A DNA stretch of 64,000 nucleotides from an uncultured Verrucomicrobiota bacterium (GCA_903826865.1 CAIKGD010000083.1:1-64000); one strand, 5' to 3'. Shown: positions 52,837 through 61,503, numbered from the stretch's first letter. Numbers and translations: made by a program. Notes: a model not told the origin generated them from the sequence alone.

Positions 52837-54677
52837 TTTCGCGTTCCTTTACCTTTCGGTGCGTTAGCCATTTCTTCTTTTGAAATCGCGCCATCTTTAT
52901 CCGTGTCGATTTCCGCGAATTTACTCCGGGCCCGCTCGGCCGCAAGAGGTTCTCCCCGTTTTTTTGTTTCGTGTGCGCAGAACTCCTCGAACGAAACCGA
53001 TCCGTCGCCGTTTGAATCCGGCTGACTCCACCGATCACCGGACAGCGGAACCGCCGGTTTACCTGGAGCCGCGTCTGCACCGGCTTCTTTTACGACATCG
53101 GGCTGCGAAGGTTTTTCGCTGGCCGGAACCGGCGCTTCTTTTCGTTTCCCGCCGCGATTCTCCGGCCGGGCTTTGCCGTCGGACGGATTCCGCTTGGGAT
53201 AGATGTCTATGCCTTGCGCCGCGCGATCCGTGATCGTGCCCGCCGGCTTTAAATCCCGACCTTTAAAAGCCGGATGATCCGCCGCGTAACGATAAGCACG
53301 GAATGCCGAGTTCGCCATCGGCAGAACATCGCCGAGAACTTTAACTGCACCGTCGCGCGTGACCGGGTTGATGTATTCCCAGACGAGTTTGCCGTCGGCG
53401 GTTACTTCAAAGAAATGGCCTTCGGTATCGGAGCAGACAAACGTATTGCCGTTCGGCAGGCGCTGGCCGCTCGATCCGATATGGCTGAAGAAACCGTGGC
53501 TGTTGACGGACCGGTAGCTCCAGACCACCTGCTTCGAAATCTGGCGCGGTTCGTTGTGCGTATCGTGATCGTAGGTTTCGCGCCGGTAACCGGCATCGGG
53601 CGGATTCACATACTTGCCGGTGTCGTTTCCGTTCGCATCGAGGAAAGGATTGATTTCGAGCACCGACGACTGCGGCGTCCGCTGGTAGAGATACTGGCCG
53701 TTGTTGAAGACCATGATGTGCCCGGCGCCGGGCAGCCCCGGAGGAATCCACGACACGTCATGTGCGCCGCCCATCTGTTTGTGGCCGGAGGTTGCCGAGT
53801 CCCAGTTTTCCAGAACCTTCGGCGGGTCGCCCTGCGCATAGCGGGCCGGGTCGCCGAACCGGTACAGAAAATCGCCCGCCGGTCCGGCGGCTTTCACAAT
53901 GCCAGCCTTTGCATCGCCGGCAACGAACGTTCCGTCGTGATCGATCACATAGAGCTCACCCTGCACGGAGTTGATCGCGATATGGCCCGACTGCGCATTG
54001 TAATCGAGCGAGTTGCAGTGCAGCCAGTCGCGCCGGAGCGGCTTGCCCGGCATATTGATGTTAATGCGCCCCGGATAATTCGCGACGGTTTTGCCTGTGC
54101 CGGTATAGTTCGGTTTCGCCGGATCAACATCCTGTACGACGTGATCGAAGAAACACCATTCCCACACCACGTTGCCCTGCATATCCACTTCGACCACGGC
54201 ATCCATCTGACCGCCCTCCGACTGACCTTTCTTCGGATCGGCTCCGGCGGCGATCGCCTGTTCCGGCGTAATGGTTTTATTGGCGATGTAGAGCGTGGTC
54301 GGCGCGTTGAGTTTCTTGTTGAAGATGCGAACCCAGTCGTGATGCGGCGCGTAGTCGGCGCGCTTCTCGGTGTATTCCCAGACCGTCTTGCCGTCCCAGT
54401 CCACTTCCTTGAAGCCCTGGAATCCGCTGGGATCATCCTTCGAAGCGTCGAGAATATGGCCGTTGTCCAGCAAATGCGGATTCGTTCCGATAGGCCAGGT
54501 GTGAACCACCTGTCCGTCGAGATCGAGCAGATAGGTCCGGCTACCGACACCAAAGAACGTGTAGCCGTTAAAGGCCTTCTCCTTGTCGCAGAAAAGCAGT
54601 TCGGTCGGCCCTTGCAGCCGTTCGTAGGCGAATACTGAACCGGCAAGCAGGGCGAAAAAAAGCAATGTTCGTTTCAT
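52833..54677 (-). CDS. Arylsulfotransferase-like beta-propeller with C-terminal EF-hands
   Basis: A 614-residue exported protein. A signal peptide (MKRTLLFFALLAGSVFA) leads into an arylsulfotransferase-like propeller: TYLLDLDGQVVHTWP, HLLDNGHILDAS, VDWDGKTVWEYT, the HxNS motif in LHCNSLDYNAQ, GGAHDVSWIPPG and QRLPNGNTFVCSDTEGHFFE. After a Lys/Pro-rich linker come two EF-hands, DSNGDGSVSFEEF and DTDKDGAISKEEM, which should bind calcium. PAPS-independent family members move sulfate between phenols; activity here is unproven. Overlaps the downstream sulfatase gene by ATGA. Confidence 0.85.
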   Translation of the reverse strand: MKRTLLFFALLAGSVFAYERLQGPTELLFCDKEKAFNGYTFFGVGSRTYLLDLDGQVVHTWPIGTNPHLLDNGHILDASKDDPSGFQGFKEVDWDGKTVWEYTEKRADYAPHHDWVRIFNKKLNAPTTLYIANKTITPEQAIAAGADPKKGQSEGGQMDAVVEVDMQGNVVWEWCFFDHVVQDVDPAKPNYTGTGKTVANYPGRININMPGKPLRRDWLHCNSLDYNAQSGHIAINSVQGELYVIDHDGTFVAGDAKAGIVKAAGPAGDFLYRFGDPARYAQGDPPKVLENWDSATSGHKQMGGAHDVSWIPPGLPGAGHIMVFNNGQYLYQRTPQSSVLEINPFLDANGNDTGKYVNPPDAGYRRETYDHDTHNEPRQISKQVVWSYRSVNSHGFFSHIGSSGQRLPNGNTFVCSDTEGHFFEVTADGKLVWEYINPVTRDGAVKVLGDVLPMANSAFRAYRYAADHPAFKGRDLKPAGTITDRAAQGIDIYPKRNPSDGKARPENRGGKRKEAPVPASEKPSQPDVVKEAGADAAPGKPAVPLSGDRWSQPDSNGDGSVSFEEFCAHETKKRGEPLAAERARSKFAEIDTDKDGAISKEEMANAPKGKGTRK

Positions 54678-54687
54678 GAGGGATCCT

Positions 54688-55860
54688 TTATTTAAGAGTT
54701 ACGGTGCGCACCGGCCGCACGAGATTATAGATTCGGATGACATCGCCCTGCGGGCCGCGGCCGTGCGGGTAGTCGGCAGGATTTCCAATCTTCGGATCGC
54801 TTCGCTGGGCGCCCGCGCCGTGGACGTCGAGCAGTTTAAGATCCATCGACGGCGGCAGCTTCATCCAGCCGGTGGCTTTGCCGAACGTAACATAAACGGC
54901 CGCATTGCCGCGCCGGTCAGGAGGGCCGTCGAGATGTGTCGTGCTGCTCCAGTACCACGCCTCCGGATCGCTCATTTTCAGAAAGTTCTGATTGATGGCC
55001 GGGATGGCGGAATAGTCCGCGATGCTCTGGAGTTCCTTGGCGTCGGGCAGACGCCAGTCGTTGTGTCCCAGATAATTTTCAGCGTTCATTTTCTGAACCC
55101 ACGCCAGCGACTCCTGCCAGTTCATTCCTTTGCCGCTGTCGGTCTGCGGCCACATCAGTCCGGTGGCGCGGTCGGTGACCGTGCCGTCGCCGTTATCCTT
55201 GAAATCATTTTTGCCGTAGTCCGGATTGCCGCGAACATAGCGGACATAGAGCGTCTTTGCCTCCGTCCGGCCGGGACCGCGCGGCGCTTTCGGATAACCT
55301 TTAATGCGGCCGTCCGCAAAATTGACGCCAAAGACTGTGGCGTTGCCGTTCATTGTCTTGCCGGTGTATTCCGTCGCCGACCAGTCCTGACAGTCGATGA
55401 TGCGGACGCCGGTAGATTCGTCGCCGTAAACAAAGTCGAAATATTTGGTGTCGAGATACGGCGTTGAGTTGGCCGCCGTTCCGGCGCAGCCACCGTTGAA
55501 GTTGATCAACGAGTAAAGTTCCTTGATGGTCGGCATTCGCCAGTCGTCGAAGCCTCCGGTGCGGCAGGTCTTCGCGCCTGCGACGGCGGCGTCCCAGGAA
55601 ATTTTTTCGCCGCGCGCCTTCACCCAGATCAGGCCGGTGTTGAGATCGCTCACGGTACCGTTGCCGTTGTCCTTATAGCTCGGCCTCGGATCGGGATACT
55701 GCGCATCCTGCCCGTAGAACGGCTTGCCCGGCTGCGGCGGCGCAATCTCGCCATGATCGCCGTAACACTTCGTCTGCCCGGTGCCGACGATGATATACGG
55801 ACGTTCAGCGGCGAAAGTTGAACCGGCCAGCAGTGCAAAAAGAATCAGTGAACGTTTCAT
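54688..55860 (-). CDS. Exported DUF1566 (Lcl-type) two-repeat protein
   Basis: A 390-residue protein with signal peptide MKRSLILFALLAGSTFA, nearly the same as that of the propeller gene downstream. Two DUF1566 domains follow, each with the pattern DNGNGTVSDLNTGLIWVKA or DNGDGTVTDRATGLMWPQT and then GFDDWRMPTIKELYSLINF or GHNDWRLPDAKELQSIADY. The DNGDGTV loops look like calcium-binding or carbohydrate-binding loops. The biochemical role is unknown; family members occur in surface adhesins. It is 10 bases upstream of the EF-hand propeller gene. Confidence 0.84.
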   Translation of the reverse strand: MKRSLILFALLAGSTFAAERPYIIVGTGQTKCYGDHGEIAPPQPGKPFYGQDAQYPDPRPSYKDNGNGTVSDLNTGLIWVKARGEKISWDAAVAGAKTCRTGGFDDWRMPTIKELYSLINFNGGCAGTAANSTPYLDTKYFDFVYGDESTGVRIIDCQDWSATEYTGKTMNGNATVFGVNFADGRIKGYPKAPRGPGRTEAKTLYVRYVRGNPDYGKNDFKDNGDGTVTDRATGLMWPQTDSGKGMNWQESLAWVQKMNAENYLGHNDWRLPDAKELQSIADYSAIPAINQNFLKMSDPEAWYWSSTTHLDGPPDRRGNAAVYVTFGKATGWMKLPPSMDLKLLDVHGAGAQRSDPKIGNPADYPHGRGPQGDVIRIYNLVRPVRTVTLK

Positions 55861-55906
55861 TTGCTTTCTCCTTTATTCAGCATTCTCGCTGGGGCCTGCC
55901 GGCCGC

Positions 55907-56389
55907 TTATCGCACTGTCCGCTGTCGCGCTATTTCCCTGAGCGCCTTGGTTAAGTCGCCGGTCGTCAGACCTTTTTGGTCGGATGAATATTTTTCAATC
56001 ATCAAGGCAGCTGTTTTGTCAGCCTCCTGAGGTTCAGAACTCTGTCCGCCTTGCGCCGGTTTCTGCGTCCGGTTCATTTGTATTTCTCCCATCGCCTGCG
56101 TCAGTTCATCCAGCGAAAGCACACCATCCTTGTCCGCATCGTAGCTGGTCATTATCTTCTTCACCATCTGTGCCGGATCCGGGCTCTGACGCTGTTCAGT
56201 CTGACTCTGACGCTGACTTTGGTCCGTCTGATTCTGGCTCAGTCGTTGGTTCTGACCGCCTCCGGTGCCGCCAGATAAGCCTCTGCCACCGCCCCCTGCG
56301 CCAGCACCTCCGCCTCCGGCACCACCGCCACCGCCGCCTGCAAATACGACTCCGCTAAGAAATAATACGGTAATTAATAAACGTTTCAT
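55907..56389 (-). CDS. Small secreted EF-hand protein with Gly-rich N-terminus
   Basis: A 160-residue protein with signal peptide MKRLLITVLFLSGVVFA, then a Gly-rich stretch (about 30 residues, mostly Gly with Ala) and a Gln/Ser/Arg-rich region (QNQRLSQNQTDQSQRQSQTE). One good EF-hand, DADKDGVLSLDEL, is followed by a degenerate one (SSDQKGLTTGDL) that lacks ligands. It is probably a calcium-binding surface or periplasmic protein. The ATG at 56389 has GGAG upstream. It is 13 bases after the propeller gene. Confidence 0.8.
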   Translation of the reverse strand: MKRLLITVLFLSGVVFAGGGGGGAGGGGAGAGGGGRGLSGGTGGGQNQRLSQNQTDQSQRQSQTEQRQSPDPAQMVKKIMTSYDADKDGVLSLDELTQAMGEIQMNRTQKPAQGGQSSEPQEADKTAALMIEKYSSDQKGLTTGDLTKALREIARQRTVR

Positions 56390-56402
56390 TGGCGTTCTCC
56401 TT

Positions 56403-57968
56403 TTACGGGTTGTTTTCTTCGTTGCGGGGCGGACGTTTTCCGCCTTTGCCTTTTTCATTGTTTCCGAAGCGTTCGCGTTCACCGGCGGGCGCATCCGCCT
56501 GGTCGAGACCGGTCTTGCCCTTTTCAGAGGCCGGCAGTTCGATGACGCCTTTGGGCGTCAGGTCGTGCCCGGCCAGTCCGGGATAATCCGGCGCGTAGCG
56601 GTGGACTTTAAACACGGCGTTCCACAGATGGCCGCGCACGTCTTTGCCGGGCAGTTCACCCTGCGCGAGAATTCCGCCATGCACCATCGGGTTGACATAC
56701 TGCCAGACGGTTTCGCCGGCGGGCGTGATTTCAAACAGATTCCCGATGACCCCGGCACAGATCAGCGTATTGCCGTTGGGCAGGCGGTGCGCGCCTGAAA
56801 TTTCAGAAGAGAAAAAGTCGGTGCGGTTCTTCGCTTCATAGTGCCATGCCGGCTTCACCGGTCCGTAGGGCTTGCCGGATGAAATGATGTAGCGGCCGTC
56901 GACGTCCACCGGCGGAACGATCTCTTCGATGCTGGACCAGCCGCGTTCGTAGCCGTTGTTGAAGATGGTGATATTGCCCGCGCCGGGAGAGCCGGCAGGA
57001 ATCCATTGCGCATCATGCTGCTGAATCAGTTGACGGTCGGCAGCGGTGCCGCGCTGGTAGGCGGCCGGATTGCCCCAGCGGTAAATCAGATCGCCGCCCT
57101 TGCCGTGTTTGCCTCCGGTATGTCCGGCGGCCTCGGCCTTGGTGGCCGAATGGTCGATGATCCAGATTTCATTATTGCCTCGCACACTCAGCATAATCTG
57201 ATCAAGCTCCGGATTGTAATCGAGCGAGTTCATGTGGTTCCAGAAAGCCGGGAAGCCGCGGCCCGCTCCCTTGGGATCGATCAGTTCCGGATGCGCGGCG
57301 GAATCGTTATTGCCCAGCAGATGATCCCAGACGTGCCACTCCCAGACGATCTTGCCGCTGCCGGAACCGGCCGGTGCGATCTCTACCACGGCATCGGGAA
57401 CCAGATAACCGTCCCGTAAAAGACGTGCATCGAAACCGGCTTTCACGGCTTCCTCAAGCGACTTGCGCTCCACCATCAGCGCGAGAATATGGCCGTTCGG
57501 CATAACTTTAAAGTCGTGGTGCAGCTGATAGTCGCGGGTCGCGTAGTCGAACGCCCAGACCAGCTTGCCGTCCCAGTCATATTCTTCAATGCGTCCGCCT
57601 TCACCGCCGCCCGTACCGCCTTGCACCTTCATCATACAGGCGCGCACCAGATGACCGTTCGGCAGAAGATAGGCCGTCTGCCCCGGTTCGTAATTGCTCT
57701 TCCACTGGTGAACGATCTGTCCTTCATTGTTCAGCAGGTACGTGACGTTGTTATGCTTCGGCGCCATCAGCGTGTAGCCGTTGAACGACTTGTCGGTATT
57801 CAGAAACAGCCCAACCGTCTGCCCCGGATTCGGCGACACCGGCGTTTTATTTTCCGGCATCGGCGCGCGGCCGCCTTTGCCGCCGCCGCCCTGACGCGGT
57901 TGTTCCTGACCAAAAGCAACGGCGCTGCACAACGTCAGCAAGCTGAGAACTCTCCGTATTTTTTTCAT
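56403..57968 (-). CDS. Arylsulfotransferase-like beta-propeller
   Basis: A 521-residue exported protein (signal MKKIRRVLSLLTLCSAVAFG). The propeller shares its blocks with the paralogue at 52833-54677: NGYTLMAPKHNNVTYLLNNE, HLVRACMM, EYDWDGKLVWAFDY, HHDFKVMPNGHILALM, the HxNS motif in WNHMNSLDYNPELDQ, QQHDAQWIPAGSPGAG and HRLPNGNTLICAGVIGNLFE. It ends in a charged, Gly-rich tail without an EF-hand. His residues in the HxNS and QHD motifs are candidate active-site residues by analogy with bacterial ASST. It overlaps the upstream SUMF1 gene by ATGA. Confidence 0.85.
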   Translation of the reverse strand: MKKIRRVLSLLTLCSAVAFGQEQPRQGGGGKGGRAPMPENKTPVSPNPGQTVGLFLNTDKSFNGYTLMAPKHNNVTYLLNNEGQIVHQWKSNYEPGQTAYLLPNGHLVRACMMKVQGGTGGGEGGRIEEYDWDGKLVWAFDYATRDYQLHHDFKVMPNGHILALMVERKSLEEAVKAGFDARLLRDGYLVPDAVVEIAPAGSGSGKIVWEWHVWDHLLGNNDSAAHPELIDPKGAGRGFPAFWNHMNSLDYNPELDQIMLSVRGNNEIWIIDHSATKAEAAGHTGGKHGKGGDLIYRWGNPAAYQRGTAADRQLIQQHDAQWIPAGSPGAGNITIFNNGYERGWSSIEEIVPPVDVDGRYIISSGKPYGPVKPAWHYEAKNRTDFFSSEISGAHRLPNGNTLICAGVIGNLFEITPAGETVWQYVNPMVHGGILAQGELPGKDVRGHLWNAVFKVHRYAPDYPGLAGHDLTPKGVIELPASEKGKTGLDQADAPAGERERFGNNEKGKGGKRPPRNEENNP

Positions 57969-59560
57969 GGCTGCTCCTCCTTGCGTTTTCCGCCTTTATT
58001 GCCGGCCGGTTCATCTGCCGTCAGTTTGCCGTCGCGGTTCTTATCCGACTTGTCAAAAAGCATTCCGGCCGTATCCATCATTTCCGATTGGGTAATGTTT
58101 CCGTCGCTGTTCTGATCCAGCTCGGCGGAATGGAGTTTAATGAACCCGCCCATCGTTGATTTCACCATGCCGCCTTTCAGCTCATCCGCTGCGATTACGC
58201 CGTCGTGATTGACGTCATACAGCCCGAACGCCTTTGCGGCTTCGTCCAGCATTTCCTGACGCGAGACCACGCCGTCGCCGTTCACATCGAGTTCCGCCGC
58301 GTGCTCCAGAAGCCACGGCTTATCCGGCTTTCCGCCGGGCTTTCGGCCTTCCGGCGGACGTCCGCCTTTCGGCCGGTCAGCATCGCCGCGCTTCACATTC
58401 TGCACTGGCGTCGGCTTGATCACCGGACGGATCTCGGCGTCACCCGGCAGAACGACGCGGAACGTGAGGTGATAGTACGGATGATCCGGATCTTGCGGCC
58501 CGCGATAGTATGACGGATTACGGTTCGACACGCGGCCATGACCGTTTTCGCCGTTAAACCAGTTGCCGCCGCGCATCCCGCGATACGGCTTGCCGTCCTG
58601 CATCGCGCTGCCCTGCGCCGGGCCGGGCGGATTATCCGTCGGACTGTAGGCGTAATAATCGCGGCCGTACCAGTCGTTGATAAACTGCCAGGCATTGCCC
58701 GACATATCATACAAACCATAATCGTTTGCGCCGTTCGCTGTCTGAAAACTTTCTGCCGTGCCCGGCCAGCCGAAGTCCGCCTTATGCTGCAGCTGCCCGT
58801 TGAAAAATCCGACCGGTGTCGTCCACGGCTCCGGCCCGGTGCGGAACGGATTCTTCGATTCCGGCCAGTTCGCCTTCAGCGCATCGGCATCGTCACCCCA
58901 CGGAAAATTCCGGTAGGGATTTTTCTGTCCGCCGCGCGCGGCATATTCCCATTCCGCTTCGGTCGGCAGACGGTAACCGCTCTTATTGAAATCGCAGTCC
59001 CACGTCGCCGTGTCATAGCAGAGCGGCAGATTCTTTTGCGCGCTCAGCCAATTGCAGTAAACCGCCGCGCCGGGCCAGCGAATGCAGACGACCGGATGAT
59101 TCTCTTTTCCGTCGAGCACGGAAAACTTCGCGCCGTCCCAGCCGATCCGGCTGTCCGGCGACATCGTCCGCGTTTCACAAAGCAGATCGTTTCCGCCGGT
59201 GAGATAAATTCCGCCGTTGCGCACCTCAATCTGAACCAGCGCTGAATTCAGGAAGTCACAGTACTGTGCCGTCGTGATGTCGTAAATGCCGATGTTGAAA
59301 GAATCCAGCCGTACCGTATGAATCGGTGTCTCGTCGCCGCCATGCTTCGGATCGATAAACCCGATATGGTCGCCCATTTCAAACGAGCCGGATGGAATCA
59401 GTGCCGTCTGCGGAAAATCCGCCGCCGTGGCGATGGATGCGATCAGTGCTACTAGAATAGTCGCTCGCCCGCTTTCTTTCGGTCGCTCAAGGCGCAATGG
59501 CGCAAATGATTTGAGGATGATGCTTGGCGTCTTAGCGACTTTGCGAGTGCAGATATTCAT
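57965..59560 (-). CDS. SUMF1/FGE-fold exported protein with four EF-hands; first gene of operon
   Basis: A 531-residue protein with a formylglycine-generating-enzyme-like fold: LIPSGSFEMGDHIG, YRLPTEAEWEYAARGG, NDYGLYDMSGNAWQFINDWY and GMRGGNWFNGENGHGRVSNR. The C-terminal catalytic Cys pair of true FGEs is absent, so it probably does not make formylglycine. The tail has four EF-hands: DVNGDGVVSRQEM, DVNHDGVIAADEL, DQNSDGNITQSEM and DKNRDGKLTADEP. Before the hydrophobic segment ATILVALIASIATAA the first 33 residues are the translation of a genomic repeat. GGAGG precedes the ATG; a 16-bp operator-like palindrome is 64 bases further up. Confidence 0.85.
   Translation of the reverse strand: MNICTRKVAKTPSIILKSFAPLRLERPKESGRATILVALIASIATAADFPQTALIPSGSFEMGDHIGFIDPKHGGDETPIHTVRLDSFNIGIYDITTAQYCDFLNSALVQIEVRNGGIYLTGGNDLLCETRTMSPDSRIGWDGAKFSVLDGKENHPVVCIRWPGAAVYCNWLSAQKNLPLCYDTATWDCDFNKSGYRLPTEAEWEYAARGGQKNPYRNFPWGDDADALKANWPESKNPFRTGPEPWTTPVGFFNGQLQHKADFGWPGTAESFQTANGANDYGLYDMSGNAWQFINDWYGRDYYAYSPTDNPPGPAQGSAMQDGKPYRGMRGGNWFNGENGHGRVSNRNPSYYRGPQDPDHPYYHLTFRVVLPGDAEIRPVIKPTPVQNVKRGDADRPKGGRPPEGRKPGGKPDKPWLLEHAAELDVNGDGVVSRQEMLDEAAKAFGLYDVNHDGVIAADELKGGMVKSTMGGFIKLHSAELDQNSDGNITQSEMMDTAGMLFDKSDKNRDGKLTADEPAGNKGGKRKEEQP
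59485..59550. repeat. Repeat-derived sequence forming the N-terminus of the SUMF1-fold gene
   Basis: This stretch, with GCGCAATGGCGCAAATGATT and CTTGGCGTCTTAGCGACTTT, resembles a short intergenic repeat common in environmental genomes (translated here on the minus strand as AKTPSIILKSFAPLRLERP). It is low in complexity and unlike any SUMF1 sequence. It appears to have replaced the native start of the signal peptide. Confidence 0.6.
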
Positions 59561-59623
59561 GCCGACCTCCTTTTAACGTCAACAGGATAACGCCCGGCCG
59601 GCGGGAATCCCCAGAGGTTTTCA

Positions 59624-59639
59624 ATTACGGTTCCGTAAT
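59624..59639. promoter_or_regulatory. Operator-like palindrome upstream of the seven-gene operon
   Basis: Perfect inverted repeat ATTACGG-TT-CCGTAAT. It lies 64-79 bases upstream of the SUMF1-fold start codon. An identical 16-mer is found at 63927-63942 before the response regulator gene. The size and symmetry suit a dimeric OmpR-family regulator. Confidence 0.75.
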
Positions 59640-59741
59640 CTGCCGCCGACAACCCTCGCGGGGCAGGCATTACAGCGAACAAGTAGCCGTTGCCTTATAA
59701 AGTTGTTATTTTGGATTGTGCGCCTTTCACACGACGGCTAG

Positions 59742-60146
59742 TCTGCCGACTCAGATAGCCGCCTGAAACCGTGGGATATAGAACGTGCCATGCGAAGTGA
59801 GTATGTTGAGGACTACCTGAAACTCGTCGACTACCTTGATAATGGCGGCGACCATAACATTGCCGCCAAGTGCATCCGGCCGTATCTGGAGCAAAGACTG
59901 CGACATTTGTTTCCGGGGCCTCCATTCGAGACCCGCGACACTCTGGGGCAAATGATTGGAAAAATCCGCGAGAGCAAAATTGGTAGCCGCCTCCGTGTGT
60001 TACATACGAAACTGCCTGATTTGGTAGCAATCAACGAGGCGTCACTTCCAAGTCATCATGCCACTGATGATGTTCCCGGGATGCAACCATTGTCGCCAGA
60101 CGAAGTCCGACTGTTTGCTCAAAAAGTACTTGATGTTTTGGGATAG
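59742..60146 (+). pseudogene. C-terminal remnant of an AAA_13/RloC-like ATPase
   Basis: An open frame giving SADSDSRLKPWDIERAMRSE, then YVEDYLKLVDYL, IRPYLEQRLRHLFPG, LGQMIGKIRES and INEASLPSHHATDD. This resembles the C-terminal end of large AAA_13-type ATPases found in anticodon-nuclease or DNA-repair proteins. The family-like sequence continues upstream of the first ATG (59790) up to a stop at 59739, and no ATPase domain is present. It is thus a 5'-truncated fragment. It is more AT-rich than the surrounding genes. Confidence 0.6.
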
Positions 60147-60247
60147 GTGGTTGGGATAGGTAGTTGCGTGTCCACAATGTCGTTCGGGAAAATATATGAT
60201 AGACTCACAGGTAGCTCTGGACACGGCCTTGAGCCGGCAACACGTAA

Positions 60248-60415
60248 TTCCCGTGCAAGTCAGCGACAAGGCTCCGTTACCGTGCCGGTTTTGAAGGCGA
60301 GCCATTTACACAAGATCTCCTTTCACACCGCGAGATCAAAGAAATTCTGAGTCGGATCGATGCGTCTGTGTCGATATTCCCTGACGGGACGATACAGTTA
60401 TTCAAACAAGACTAA
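60248..60415 (+). pseudogene. Open C-terminal fragment of an unrecognised protein
   Basis: A frame without a start codon reads FPCKSATRLRYRAGFEGEPF and ends in DASVSIFPDGTIQLFKQD at a TAA (60413-60415). It looks like real protein sequence cut off at the 5' side. I do not recognise the family. The stretch 60147-60247 between the two fragments shows nothing clear. Confidence 0.4.
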
Positions 60416-60500
60416 GCCTAACAAGGCGGTGGACATGCCTGGATTGAATTATCGGTAGCCACTCGTCACTTAGATGCCTAAGTGAGCAGGAAATGTTATG
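60416..60500 (+). other. attC-like sequence after the truncated frame (weak)
   Basis: GCCTAACAAGGCGGTGGA starts immediately after a stop codon, which is the look of the first half of an integron attC site. A hairpin CACTTAG-ATGC-CTAAGTG follows, but no matching right-hand core (GTTRGGC-type) is present within about 90 bases; GTTATGG near 60499 is a poor candidate. It may be a decayed cassette end or chance. The rest of the gap to 60542 shows nothing else. Confidence 0.25.
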
Positions 60501-60542
60501 GTGTGAGACATACTTCATGCGTTTACTGAGTCGAGATCGACT

Positions 60543-60648
60543 TTAAGTCATAGGCAGCATGAGGCAAAAGACAGTTTGGTCGGCGGCGCTGTCTTCCAGC
60601 TCCAGTGTGCCGCCGCGGGCGCGGGCGATTTCGCGGGCCGGACTCAGG
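60543..60648 (-). pseudogene. Truncated copy of the 3' end of the histidine kinase gene
   Basis: On the minus strand it reads AREIARARGGTLELEDSAAD then QTVFCLMLPMT and a stop, matching the end of the kinase at 61592-63043 (AREIARAHGGTLELEDSAAD then WTVFCLTLP). By eye about 84% of bases match. The similarity stops at 60648, directly at the stop codon of dinD (60649-60651). The two copies are in the same orientation with dinD between them. Confidence 0.88.
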
Positions 60649-61503
60649 TCATTCATCTTTTTCCGGCGGCAAAGCCGACGGGTTTTTGAGCGACTTCTTT
60701 TCTTCGGAAACGATACGGCGTTCGACCTTTTTAACATCCTCGGCGGCGGGCAGATGTTCGGGACAAATGCCGCGCTCAAGCAAGGTGTCGCGCACGGCTT
60801 TATTGTTGGTGATGTGTTCATCAGAAATGGCAGATCCGCTGGTCATGCCGTGCTGCCGGGCATTGAAGATGGTGATTTCGGCGGCAAAGTCCTTGGCTTT
60901 AAGAATGATGGTCGGAGCGAAGTCGGCCAGCGGCCGATTGTCCGGCACTTTCCAATGCGCTTTCATAGCGTGGGTGCTTTTGCTGAACAACGCATGATCA
61001 CCTTTGCTGCGGATCAGTGCGAAATCTTCATTGCCTCCGGTCTGTTCGTAGATGACGACCGACAGTTCTTTTTCGGTGGCACCGAGTTTTTTACGCGCTG
61101 TAACCCGTTCGGCTTCGAGTAATCGTTGCTCAATGATTTCTGCCCGCCGAGTCTGGACGGCAAAGTAGGTCTGAGCAAAGGCGATTTCCTGCTTCTTCGG
61201 GTCGCCATTTTGGGCGATCAGGTAGCAGGCGTACCGGGTGAGCATGATGTCCTCGATCTCCCGCTGACTGCCTGAGCCAAGGCCGACCATTTTCCCGACG
61301 TCGGGAAAATGGTCAACTGCTTGATACCCCGACACTTCACAGGCTGTCTTTGCCTTGGCGACTACATTCAGAAAGTTATCCCATTTGGTGTAGCCGAGTA
61401 AATTTTGAAGGTCGCGGGCAAGCCAGTATTCGACACCGCCTTCGGTCTGCTGGGCGTGTGCCTCAAAGGTTGATGTCAGGCTTTGGATAAGTTCCGTTTT
61501 CAT
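60649..61503 (-). CDS. dinD: DNA-damage-inducible protein D-like (DinD)
   Basis: A 284-residue cytoplasmic protein with a Bro-N-like N-terminal part (VEYWLARDLQNLLGYTKWDN, FLNVVAKAKTAC) and the DinD blocks IEDIMLTRYACYLIAQNGDP, KKQEIAFAQTYFAVQTRRAE, GDHALFSKSTHAMKAHW and SDEHITNNKAVRDTLLERGI. E. coli DinD is an SOS-induced inhibitor of RecA filaments; a similar role is likely but unproven. No clear LexA box is seen upstream. It is often part of mobile accessory islands, and here it is inserted between the kinase and a copy of the kinase 3' end. Confidence 0.9.
   Translation of the reverse strand: MKTELIQSLTSTFEAHAQQTEGGVEYWLARDLQNLLGYTKWDNFLNVVAKAKTACEVSGYQAVDHFPDVGKMVGLGSGSQREIEDIMLTRYACYLIAQNGDPKKQEIAFAQTYFAVQTRRAEIIEQRLLEAERVTARKKLGATEKELSVVIYEQTGGNEDFALIRSKGDHALFSKSTHAMKAHWKVPDNRPLADFAPTIILKAKDFAAEITIFNARQHGMTSGSAISDEHITNNKAVRDTLLERGICPEHLPAAEDVKKVERRIVSEEKKSLKNPSALPPEKDE

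Noticed and set aside
53274-54638. A 454-codon plus-strand frame opposite the arylsulfotransferase-like gene
   Set aside because: Antisense shadow; no signal, domain or ribosome site.
59742-60146. Full AAA ATPase or anticodon nuclease defence gene
   Set aside because: Only the C-terminal end is present, with no Walker motifs in the window upstream or downstream.
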